From positions 187,811 through 220,447 of the forward strand of contig NZ_KB890414.1 of the NCBI RefSeq assembly GCF_000373105.1: a stretch of DNA of 32,637 nucleotides. Direction: 5' to 3'. This DNA is from Neolewinella persica DSM 23188. Lineage in GTDB: Bacteria; Bacteroidota; Bacteroidia; Chitinophagales; Saprospiraceae. This document shows, piece by piece, positions 1 to 6,759 of the stretch (position 1 is its first letter; each line of letters starts with the position of its first letter). The notes below the pieces were generated by a model. That model ran no database searches. It worked only from the letters and a program-made list of their open reading frames with translations, and was not told the DNA's origin. A program made the position numbers and the translations under genes.

Positions 1-94
1 TGCAGGGGTTGCAGGGGTTGCAGGGGTTGCAGGGGTTGCAGGGGTTGCAGGGGTTGCAGGGGTTGCAGGGGTTGCAGGGGTTGCAGGGGTTGCA
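1..94. repeat. 9-bp tandem array (TTGCAGGGG), about 10 copies
   Basis: The unit TTGCAGGGG is repeated without interruption for about 10.4 copies and runs off the left edge of the window, so the true array may be longer. The same unit recurs at 18691-18731. The array ends in TTGCA followed by an A-rich stretch. It contains no credible gene. Confidence 0.95.
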
Positions 95-160
95 CAAAAA
101 AAATTGCACCAGGCAACTGAGCAAATTCTTTTAAGTTTTTTTTACTAAAATCGCAAATTT

Positions 161-381
161 ACGAGCGAAGCGAGCTGCCTCGCGCGGTAGCCAATCAAGA
201 ATCGAGCGCACGAAGTACTGCGCAGCAAATCACCCTTCGAGAATCGAGAATTTTACGAGCGGAGCGATCGGCCTCATGCGGTAGCTGCAACCTGCAACGC
301 GCCGAAGGCGCTCTGCAACAAGGAGCGAAGCGACCTCTGCAACAACGAACGCAGTGAGTCACTGCAACGCGCCGAAGGCGC
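161..381. repeat. cluster of short palindromic/hairpin modules downstream of the first DUF4097-like gene
   Basis: This is a mosaic of short modules separated by CTGCAAC. It includes ACGAGCGAAGCGAG (161-174), variants of GAGCGAAGCGAC, the palindrome CAGTGAGTCACTG, and two copies of GCGCC-GAA-GGCGC (299-311 and 369-381). The second copy abuts the stop codon of the minus-strand gene ending at 382, so the hairpin would be the first thing transcribed after translation ends. The same module order recurs at 22785-22905. A terminator or mRNA 3'-end role is inference; there is no clear U-tract. Confidence 0.75.
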
Positions 382-1137
382 TTACCCCTCCCGGAGATAC
401 ACGTCCCCATAAGGAGCTTCGCATTTTATCCTCGCGCCCCCTCCGGCGATGGTGCCGATGACCCGCTGGAAAAAGTCTTTTTCCTCGCTGGCCTTTTTAT
501 CAATCTGAATTTCCATGTCGGTTAATAATTCACCGTATTCGGTGACAAGGTCGAGATTGGCGCCCCGTCCGGTGGGGATGGTGACGTCTACCGTGCCATA
601 ATTGCTGTATAAATCCAGGTCAGGCATTGGGCTAACCGTGGCGAAGATTACGTCTATCGCGCCATACCTCGCATGGGCCTTGACCAGGCCGTCGACATTG
701 ACGGCCTTGATCCCGCCATAGTTAGTTTCCACCTCGATCGTAACGCCTGCCGGCACTACAATCTCCAACGTAGCATCCACCATTACGCCGTTAACAACGC
801 CTTTGCCGCCCTCCCTTCCGCCGGTAATCTGGTTACTGTTCTTCCCCGAAAACTCCCCTTGCAGGAGGTCTGCGGTAGGCTTAACTTCTCTTAGATGCAG
901 CACCCCATCCTTGCGTTCAATGGAAAGGAGGCGAAGGTCTGGCCGGTCGGTGCCATCAACGGTGAAAGTATGATTTACCGCTACTACACCCTGACCACCC
1001 GTGGTTACCGAAACGGAACTGAAGGCTGCATAGATGTGAATAGCCGTAGCGCCCTCCAGGGCAATTTCCTGCTGGTCTCCCTGACCAAAAACTAAAATGG
1101 GAAAGCTGATAAGCAGCAATTGAAAAAGGCGCTTCAT
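382..1137 (-). CDS. secreted DUF4097-like beta-repeat protein, paralogue 1
   Basis: A 251-aa protein with a clear Sec signal peptide (hydrophobic residues about 4-17, ending VFGQ). The mature part carries recurring short beta-strand motifs centred on YG (NYGGIKAV, RYGAIDVI, NYGTVDVT, EYGELLTD, PYGDVYLR), the pattern of the DUF4097 'putative adhesin' beta-helix family. It is the most distal of three paralogues on this strand and the most divergent: it lacks the His/Asp-rich loop of the other two. It lies 254 bp after paralogue 2, with a strong inverted repeat in the gap. The molecular function is unknown. Members often sit beside sigma/anti-sigma genes, as here. The ATG start gives a complete signal peptide. 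Confidence 0.85.
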   Translation of the reverse strand: MKRLFQLLLISFPILVFGQGDQQEIALEGATAIHIYAAFSSVSVTTGGQGVVAVNHTFTVDGTDRPDLRLLSIERKDGVLHLREVKPTADLLQGEFSGKNSNQITGGREGGKGVVNGVMVDATLEIVVPAGVTIEVETNYGGIKAVNVDGLVKAHARYGAIDVIFATVSPMPDLDLYSNYGTVDVTIPTGRGANLDLVTEYGELLTDMEIQIDKKASEEKDFFQRVIGTIAGGGARIKCEAPYGDVYLREG

Positions 1138-1206
1138 GATACTGGGTTTGTTGATTTGGAAAGACGGGGTTTCGCTTAGGTGCCGTTGGCGGATGGGGAA
1201 AGGTTA

Positions 1207-1390
1207 CAGGTGTCAAGTTGCAGGTTGCAAGTTGCAAGTTGCTGGTTGCTGGTTGCAAAGGATACCAACAAGGGAATCGCCTACAGTCTGCAACTTGCAA
1301 CCTGCAACCTGCAACTTGACACCTGCAACTTGCAACCTGCAACCTGCAACTTGCAACCTGCAACTTGACACCTGCAACCTGCAACTTGAC
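1207..1390. repeat. heptad (GTTGCAG/GTTGCAA) repeat island forming a long inverted repeat
   Basis: The left arm 1207-1242 and right arm 1290-1325 are reverse complements over 36 nt with one mismatch, separated by 47 nt. Further copies of the right-arm phrase continue to 1390. Both arms are built from 7-bp units of the type GTTGCAG, GTTGCAA and GTTGCTG. The island fills the gap between two co-directional DUF4097-like genes and touches the stop codon at 1392. It could form a strong hairpin in the polycistronic mRNA. Open frames through it are repeat artefacts. Confidence 0.9.
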
Positions 1391-1391
1391 G

Positions 1392-2162
1392 CTACTCCAG
1401 TTTCCGGAGGTAAATATTCTGGTATTTGGCCCTTAGGGTGATGTCTTTCCCTCCTCCGTTCAGCTCCGCATCGATGGGTTGGCTCTTTGGGCCATGATCG
1501 TGGCCAGCCTGATCCATATTTGCTTTGATGGGAAAGTCGAAGTCGGTAAACATGTTTCCGAAAGTTGTCCGGAGGTGCAGATTTCCGGAGGTATTGGCGG
1601 GCAGGGTTACGTCTACAGATTGGTATTCGCTTTCGTAGTCAAGTCCGTTGATGCTGGCGTTAGCAGCGAAGACTACCTCAACCACTCCGTACTTAGATTT
1701 GGCCATGGGCATTTCCGTCACGCCCCGGGCGTTAAGCCCTCCGTAAACTGTTTCGGCAGATACTTTCACGCCAGCAGGCACCACGATTTCCAGATAGGCT
1801 ACGACTTTTTTGCCGCCGTAATCTCCCCACTCTTTTTTTTCGGGTCCATGGGCGACGTTCATCCCGCCACCCGGGAATTTATCCTTGATCAACTCCGCCG
1901 TAGGTTTCTTTTCCAGGATCCTGATCGTCCTGCCCTCACGGACGATGTCCAGTTGACGCAGCTCCTGCTGGTCCTCACCGTTTACCGTCAGTACGTGATT
2001 GACGGCAATTGTATTGGTGCCACCGGTGGTAATGTGCACACCGCTTAAATCGCCAAAAACGAAAATTTCACGGGCGTCTTTTAATGGGATTTCCTGCCGC
2101 CCACTTTGGGAAAAGACAAAAAATGGGCTGGCCGCCAGAAGGAGGCTGAGTAGGAATTTCAT
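1392..2162 (-). CDS. secreted DUF4097-like beta-repeat protein, paralogue 2
   Basis: A 256-aa protein with an N-terminal signal peptide (about residues 1-19, ending FVFSQ) followed by GRQEIPLKDA, closely matching DQQEIALEGA of paralogue 1. It has repeated beta-strand motifs (VYGGLNAR, KYGVVEVV, EYQSVDVT, TFGNMFTD, KYQNIYLR) as expected for a DUF4097-like beta-solenoid. Near the C-terminus is a His/Asp/Gly loop (AGHDHGPKSQ) before a final strand ending IYLRKLE, the same ending as paralogue 3. It is the middle gene of the putative sigma-factor operon. The start is ATG with a complete signal peptide. Function is unknown; metal binding by the loop is inference. Confidence 0.85.
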   Translation of the reverse strand: MKFLLSLLLAASPFFVFSQSGRQEIPLKDAREIFVFGDLSGVHITTGGTNTIAVNHVLTVNGEDQQELRQLDIVREGRTIRILEKKPTAELIKDKFPGGGMNVAHGPEKKEWGDYGGKKVVAYLEIVVPAGVKVSAETVYGGLNARGVTEMPMAKSKYGVVEVVFAANASINGLDYESEYQSVDVTLPANTSGNLHLRTTFGNMFTDFDFPIKANMDQAGHDHGPKSQPIDAELNGGGKDITLRAKYQNIYLRKLE

Positions 2163-2184
2163 GTTGAAAAAGTTTACAGGATGG

Positions 2185-2233
2185 AGGTTGCAGGTTACAG
2201 GTTGCAGGTTGCAAGGTGCAGGTTGCAGGTTGG
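2185..2233. repeat. short heptad (GTTGCAG) repeat island
   Basis: About seven degenerate copies of the 7-bp unit GTTGCAG in the 73-bp gap between paralogues 3 and 2, with the same phrase as the island at 1207-1390. Only one orientation is present here, so it does not fold on itself, but it is complementary to the CTGCAAC-type arms in the next gap. Confidence 0.85.
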
Positions 2234-2235
2234 GT

Positions 2236-3021
2236 TTACTCTAATTTCCGGAGGTAAATGTTCTTGTAGGTAGCGTTCAAAGAAACGAGTTTCCCGCCGC
2301 CGTTGATGGTTCCGGTCAGTCCACCATGGTCATGATCGTGGTCCGATCCTTTTTGCCCTTCGGCGTTGGCCATATTCGCCTTAACGTCAATATCAAAATC
2401 AGTATACATGCTACCGTAACTGGTGCTTAGTCGCAGATTAGCCGCAGTATTTTTGGGTAGCATCAATTCAACATTCCCATAAGTAGAATGTAAGCGAATA
2501 TCCTGAGAAGGTGGACCGGAAGAAAACGCCGCTTCGATACCTCCATAGATGGTGTTGATGGCCAACGGGCCGTAGGTATTGGTCAGTTTCACTTTATGGT
2601 AATGCATGCTCACGTCGAGTTCACCTTTAAAGTTATTCACTTCCAGGTCACCGCCCCGGTAGGTAGACTGTACGACCTTAACGACGGAACTATTGGGGAC
2701 AAAGACCATGATGGTCCCATCGCCCTTGCCTACCTGATCGATGACGACCTTATCATCAAAACCCTGAGAGGAAATACCGAAACCGGTGTTATCTGTTTTA
2801 CCGCTGGCACTGATTTTACGCATGCCTTTGGCACGTTCGTCTTCTCTTGAGTCGCCGCCCTTACGCGTAATTTTCAGGTCTTTTTCATCATGCCCAACAA
2901 TCACCAGGCGGTCGATTTCCCGGAATTCGATCGTTTTATTACCAACCGATACACGGTGTTCCGCCTGAGCGAAAAGGAAGAAAGAGGATAAAGAAAGGAA
3001 GAGGAAGAGTATGTTTTTCAT
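2236..3021 (-). CDS. secreted DUF4097-like beta-repeat protein, paralogue 3
   Basis: A 261-aa protein with a signal peptide (MKNILFLFLSLSSFFLFAQ) and a mature domain of repeated short strands (TYRGGDLEV, HYHKVKLT, IYGGIEAA, TYGNVELM, SYGSMYTD, TYKNIYLR). A strikingly acidic/His loop, SDHDHDHGG, lies just before the last strand, at the same place as the HDHG loop of paralogue 2. It is the first of the three paralogues after the anti-sigma gene (147-bp gap holding a small repeat). The family resemblance is to DUF4097; no enzymatic motif is seen. It may be an envelope sensor or adhesin controlled by the upstream sigma factor (inference). Confidence 0.85.
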   Translation of the reverse strand: MKNILFLFLSLSSFFLFAQAEHRVSVGNKTIEFREIDRLVIVGHDEKDLKITRKGGDSREDERAKGMRKISASGKTDNTGFGISSQGFDDKVVIDQVGKGDGTIMVFVPNSSVVKVVQSTYRGGDLEVNNFKGELDVSMHYHKVKLTNTYGPLAINTIYGGIEAAFSSGPPSQDIRLHSTYGNVELMLPKNTAANLRLSTSYGSMYTDFDIDVKANMANAEGQKGSDHDHDHGGLTGTINGGGKLVSLNATYKNIYLRKLE

Positions 3022-3080
3022 CTTAAGTTTGAATTTTATCGAGTTGTTGAGTTATTTGGGGGATTCACTTGGGGAATCGG

Positions 3081-3152
3081 GTTGTCAAGTTTTCGGGGTA
3101 TCAGGATGTCGGGTTGTCGTGATATTGACACCCAGAAAACCCGACAACCTGA
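3081..3152. repeat. phrase-repeat island (GTTGTCGGG type) with inverted arms
   Basis: The arms TCAGGATGTCGGGTT (3101-3115) and AACCCGACAACCTGA (3138-3152) are complementary at 14 of 15 positions. The same phrase family occurs at 4629-4765 and 19678-19730. It lies between the anti-sigma gene and the first DUF4097-like gene. Confidence 0.8.
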
Positions 3153-3168
3153 GACCTCGGCACCTCGC

Positions 3169-3981
3169 CTAAATTAATTTGAAGCTGGCCATCTCCGCCA
3201 CGTCCCGAACCACCTGGGGCAGGGAATCGGCGTCCATGATTTCTTCGAGGTAGGGCAGAATACGTTTTTCATTTGCCCGGACCAGGGTCTCGATGAGTTC
3301 GAAACGCACCACATCGGGCGGGCTTTCGCTCATGGCGGCAAGTAGTTCTTCACGCACCATGGGGTCATTTGGGAATCGGCGGAGGGCTTCGAGCGCCGCC
3401 AGGCGCACGTTGGCGTTTTCATCATTGCGAAGCATGTAACCCAGGCGTTGGGTAGTTTCGGGGTCAGCCGATTCCAGTTCAAAGGTTACGGTGGTGGCAC
3501 GGATGCGCTCGGAGGTAAGCTCGTTTTTCATCAAGTCGAGCATTAGGGTCCGGGTGGAGGCCAACTCTTCGTTGAGGTCAGCTTCACCGCCGGCAACAGA
3601 AATCCGGCCGGCAAGGAAGATGAGCAGGATGGCCGCAGCGATCCCTACAAGTTTCATCAGAGGTCGCTGGTAGTACGGCAGGCGACGAACGGTAGCAGCG
3701 GGTGTTACGGAGATTGCTCTCGCCTGGTCTTCGTGAATCGACGAGGTCGTGTTCTCTCCCCCCACTTCAGCTGCAAGCATCAGTTCGAAGCGTTCGTCCG
3801 CTGCGGCAGAGGGTTCGGGCTCCGGGGTCAGGGCGATGTCTTCCATCAACGACTCCAGCTCCTCCAGCTCCCCGGCCAGAGCAGGGTCTTCGGCCAGGGC
3901 CTGGCAGACCAGGGCACGATCATCGGCGGGGAGCTCCCCGGCCAGATAATCCACCAGCATGTCTTCAGTTATCAGTTTCAT
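3169..3981 (-). CDS. membrane anti-sigma factor with C-terminal HEAT-like repeats
   Basis: A 270-aa protein. The N-terminus (about 1-55) is an acidic helical segment starting MLVDYLAGELPADDR, the usual layout of an anti-sigma domain but without the Zn-binding His/Cys set. One membrane helix follows at about residues 110-128 (LVGIAAAILLIFLAG). The exported C-terminal half has alternating helices with HEAT-repeat character (DENANVRLAALEALRRF, PPDVVRFELIETLVR, SLPQVVRDVAEMA). Its start codon overlaps the stop of the upstream sigma gene (ATGA), which indicates translational coupling. The role is inferred as sequestering that sigma factor, with the HEAT-like part sensing an envelope partner, possibly the co-transcribed DUF4097-like proteins. 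Confidence 0.82.
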   Translation of the reverse strand: MKLITEDMLVDYLAGELPADDRALVCQALAEDPALAGELEELESLMEDIALTPEPEPSAAADERFELMLAAEVGGENTTSSIHEDQARAISVTPAATVRRLPYYQRPLMKLVGIAAAILLIFLAGRISVAGGEADLNEELASTRTLMLDLMKNELTSERIRATTVTFELESADPETTQRLGYMLRNDENANVRLAALEALRRFPNDPMVREELLAAMSESPPDVVRFELIETLVRANEKRILPYLEEIMDADSLPQVVRDVAEMASFKLI

Positions 3982-4523
3982 TGTTGGTTCAGTTTGGCGT
4001 AATTAACGCGTAGTTGTTTGGTGGCGCGGTGAATCCGCACTTTAACATTGGCTTCGGAGATACCCAGGACTTCTCCAATTTCGGCGTATTTCAACCCGCG
4101 CTTCCAGGCCAGGTCTACCACTTCGCGGTAAGTGTCGGGCAAGGCGGCCAGCGCGGCTTGCGATTGGTTGTCGGTTTCCCGAAGTTCCCAATCACATTGG
4201 GCAGAAGGGGTGAGCAAAGACAGGTTACTTATGTCCACCCCATTTTTGATCGGCATGCGGCTTTCTTGCTTCATCCCGTCGTGCATAGCATTCCGGGCAA
4301 TGGTAAAAAGCCAACTCCGGAAGGTGCTCCCTTCCCGAAAAGAGCCCCGGTACTTGATCACACGTTCGAAGGTTGTGTGTAGCAAATCTTCGGCTTTGGC
4401 GGGTACGTTCACCCGCTTGAGCAGGAAGCCATAGATCGGCCGGCGATAGCGCTGGTACAGCTCACCGAGCTGTTGCAGGTCGCCGTTCGCCACGGTCTTC
4501 ATTATGTCTTCGTCAGTACGCAT
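3978..4523 (-). CDS. ECF-type RNA polymerase sigma factor
   Basis: A 181-aa protein with sigma region 2 at about residues 20-90 (YQRYRRPIYGFLLKR, AEDLLHTTFERVIKY, FRSWLFTIARNAMHD) and region 4 at about 125-175 (LPDTYREVVDLAW, LKYAEIGEVLGISEANVKVRIHR as a helix-turn-helix). The length is typical of ECF sigma factors. It is the first gene of a minus-strand operon with its coupled anti-sigma (4-bp overlap) and three DUF4097-like genes. A perfect 9-bp inverted repeat lies just upstream of its start. Confidence 0.95.
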   Translation of the reverse strand: MRTDEDIMKTVANGDLQQLGELYQRYRRPIYGFLLKRVNVPAKAEDLLHTTFERVIKYRGSFREGSTFRSWLFTIARNAMHDGMKQESRMPIKNGVDISNLSLLTPSAQCDWELRETDNQSQAALAALPDTYREVVDLAWKRGLKYAEIGEVLGISEANVKVRIHRATKQLRVNYAKLNQQ

Positions 4524-4533
4524 GTATGTGGGG

Positions 4534-4561
4534 TTCGAAAAGGGTTACCCGGCTTTTCGAA
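4534..4561 (-). promoter_or_regulatory. 9-bp inverted repeat upstream of the ECF sigma gene
   Basis: TTCGAAAAG (4534-4542) and CTTTTCGAA (4553-4561) are perfect complements separated by 10 nt, 11-38 nt upstream of the sigma start codon. A weak Bacteroidota-like -7 element (TACCTTCA, minus strand, 4581-4574) lies just upstream, so the repeat could be an operator or a leader hairpin. Both roles are inference. Confidence 0.45.
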
Positions 4562-4605
4562 GATGGTTACACTTGAAGGTAAAGTTTTTTGGGAGAGCAT
4601 TTTTT

Positions 4606-4786
4606 GGCGGGGCCGCAGGTGCAGGGGCGAGTTATCAGGTTGTCGGGTTACGGGTTATCGGTGGCCTATTTGTTACGCTGCTAAAGGAGACACCTGCCAA
4701 GCACACCGAAACCCGGAGCTACAGACGACCTGATAACCCGACAACTCGACAACCCGGCAACCTGACCCTGCACCTGCGGCCCCGCC
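4606..4786. repeat. composite intergenic island: GC-rich boundary motif in inverted pair enclosing GTTGTCGGG-type phrase repeats
   Basis: The outer arms 4606-4626 and 4766-4786 are 21-nt perfect reverse complements and carry the GC-rich boundary motif found elsewhere in the window. Inside them, GTTATCAGGTTGTCGGGTTA (from about 4631) is mirrored by complementary phrases at 4729-4765. The spacer between has no repeat. The 363-bp gap 4524-4886 otherwise contains no credible gene; the plus-strand open frames through it are repeat-derived. Confidence 0.9.
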
Positions 4787-4886
4787 CAAGAAGAGAATGG
4801 GAGAATTAGAGAATGGGCTTTAAACAGAAGAAAGGACCTGGCTTAAGGGCATCATAAACAAATAACTGCTACGGTCATGGTTGTAC

Positions 4887-6479
4887 TCAATTCCACTTAA
4901 CTACTTTCTTGACGGCCACTCCCTCGGCCGTTTTCACTTCCACCAGCAACAGCCGCGCGTTCAGTTCGCCAACGTTGAGTGTCAAACGTCGGGCCTGACT
5001 GCCGGAACGTTCCATCAGTAATCGCCCATGGCCATCAAATACCCGCACCGTTTCAATTGGCTGATCTGCAACGGAAACCGTGAACTGCTCCCTGACGGGA
5101 TTCGGAAATATATCAATGGCCAACGCATTATTAATTTGCGTGGTACTGGTCGTACAGGCACCACAATCATCGGTACCGCAGTCAATGCCTGTTTCTACCC
5201 CATTCTGGATGTGATCGCGGCAAGACCAGCCCGTACGGATCGCTAAGGCTTCGGCTTCCAGGTCTGCTTTAACGTCGGCTTCTTCGTCCGTCAGCGGCAT
5301 CGCCAGTAGGTCGATCAGTTCAAAAGAATCCACGACGACATCGTAGAATTCCTGGACCCCGTTGTCCCAATTAATGAGTTTGTAGCGACTGCTACGGATT
5401 GTCCAGCCTGGATTGTTCCCACTGCCTATTTCCGTGTAATTATAATCACGTGTCACTTCCATGCTTCCAGCATTCAGGAGATGGGCAAAACTCTGACTGT
5501 TGTAAATGCCTCCCGGCAGATCTGCGCCGGCGACTTCGAGGAATGTTGCGTAAATGTCCGCCAGGTGCACCAGGGCATCTTCCCGCACACCTTGGCGATC
5601 AACGCCTTTACCTGCAACGATAAACGGTACACGAACTCCACCCTGGTACAAGGTGCCTTTACCGCGCCGGGTCGGGTAGTCTTGTAAAACCTGAGCGGGT
5701 GTTCCGTTATCCCCAACGAATACAATCAAGGTATTTTCCCGAACGGAGTCTGTCATACCATTAAGCAGCCTATTGATCTCGTGATCGACAGATTCTACCA
5801 TGGCGACGTATTGCCTTACCGTATTGTCGGTATTTTCTATCGTATACAGTCCTGCTGGCGGCACGTGAAAGGGTCCGTGTGGTGCCGGGTGAGCCAGCCA
5901 AAGAAACCAGGGGTCCGTTTGTTCATTTACCCAGGTGATAGAAGCATCGGTAAGGGCTGTGGTAACGTATTCGGTCGACAGGCTGGTTGTTCCATTCTCC
6001 GTGCGGTCCCATGCGAAATAGTCTGTGGTGTTACCTAAGAGTCCCATATAGTAGTCCGCGCCGTGGTCAAGCGGATGTTCGGCATAGGAAGGTTGAGCGA
6101 TGTGCCATTTGCCAATAACAGCATCGGCGTAAGCACCATTGGTGACGGTCGAAAGCTCTTTGAAAATAGAGATTTGGTCGAGGTCCAGGTTTCCTGGAAC
6201 ACCAGGAACACCATTATTGACACCGTATTTGCCACTCATCATCGCTGCTCTGGAGGGAGAACACATCGGGGCAGCGTAGGCATTAGTAAAGGTGATGCCG
6301 GCGGCGCGGAGGCTATCCAGTGTTGGCGTTGTTGCCATCAAGTCGCCATCATGGTACCCTTTGACTCGGTCTACCCCGAGGTCATCAGCGATGATCAGTA
6401 GGAGGTTGGGGTGGGTTTGCTGGGCAGAGAGTGTGGAGAGCGTGCCCAATAAAAGCAGGCAAAGAAGACGAAAATGCAT
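4887..6479 (-). CDS. T9SS-exported arylsulfatase (sulfatase family S1)
   Basis: A 530-aa protein: signal peptide (1-19, ending LSAQ), metal-binding start of the alkaline phosphatase/sulfatase fold (NLLLIIADDLG, Asp31-Asp32), and the sulfatase signature CSPSR at 73-77 followed by AAMMSGKYG. Cys73 is the residue converted to formylglycine in this family. GKWH, HPAPHGP and the FVGDNG active-site motif follow. About residues 418-445 form a Cys-rich linker (NGVETGIDCGTDDCGAC), common in exported Bacteroidota proteins. The last ~80 residues (IDIFPNPVREQFTV to the C-terminal KKVVKWN) form a type A T9SS sorting domain, so the enzyme is secreted or surface-attached. The sulfated substrate, probably a marine polysaccharide, is inference. 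No sulfatase-maturating enzyme gene is in the window. Confidence 0.93.
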   Translation of the reverse strand: MHFRLLCLLLLGTLSTLSAQQTHPNLLLIIADDLGVDRVKGYHDGDLMATTPTLDSLRAAGITFTNAYAAPMCSPSRAAMMSGKYGVNNGVPGVPGNLDLDQISIFKELSTVTNGAYADAVIGKWHIAQPSYAEHPLDHGADYYMGLLGNTTDYFAWDRTENGTTSLSTEYVTTALTDASITWVNEQTDPWFLWLAHPAPHGPFHVPPAGLYTIENTDNTVRQYVAMVESVDHEINRLLNGMTDSVRENTLIVFVGDNGTPAQVLQDYPTRRGKGTLYQGGVRVPFIVAGKGVDRQGVREDALVHLADIYATFLEVAGADLPGGIYNSQSFAHLLNAGSMEVTRDYNYTEIGSGNNPGWTIRSSRYKLINWDNGVQEFYDVVVDSFELIDLLAMPLTDEEADVKADLEAEALAIRTGWSCRDHIQNGVETGIDCGTDDCGACTTSTTQINNALAIDIFPNPVREQFTVSVADQPIETVRVFDGHGRLLMERSGSQARRLTLNVGELNARLLLVEVKTAEGVAVKKVVKWN

Positions 6480-6499
6480 GGGTGATTTTTGTGGATAAG

Positions 6500-6507
6500 C
6501 GAAGGTA
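6500..6507 (-). promoter_or_regulatory. candidate -7 element of the sulfatase gene
   Basis: The minus strand reads TACCTTCG 20 nt before the sulfatase ATG, close to the Bacteroidota -7 consensus TAnnTTTG. No convincing -33 TTTG is visible, so this is tentative. Confidence 0.35.
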
Positions 6508-6562
6508 CCGAGGTTTAGACGCCGCTCAGCGATAAAATCAAGTGGAGAGGTCGATTTTTTGG

Positions 6563-6759
6563 GGCGCGGCCGCAGGATGCATTGAAAGTTGGAGGAGCAG
6601 GGTTAGGGGGCGGGGCTAACGCATACGACTCAAACATCCGCCCGACGGCCCTTTCACCCTGGCTGGCTTAAGCCGACAGACAAACTTAAAGGACGGCCAA
6701 TCCTCCCAACGGATACTGTACCGCCCCTTCCACCTTTTGCTCCTTAGCCCCTTCCATCT
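6563..6759. repeat. GC-rich boundary motif copy and degenerate repeat island between DsbA-like and sulfatase genes
   Basis: GGCGCGGCCGCAGGATGCA at 6563-6581 matches the boundary motif. It is followed by a purine-rich stretch with GGAGCAGGG. Near 6721-6759, CCGCCCCTTCCACC and TTTTGCTCCTTAGCCCC resemble the reverse complement of the same extended element. It suggests an inverted, decayed copy. No gene is seen in the 280-bp gap. Confidence 0.6.

Noticed and set aside
956..1441. Open frames on both strands rich in QVAGCRLQVA or CNLQPATCNL
   Set aside because: They are the translation of the heptad repeat island and overlap the DUF4097-like genes in other frames.
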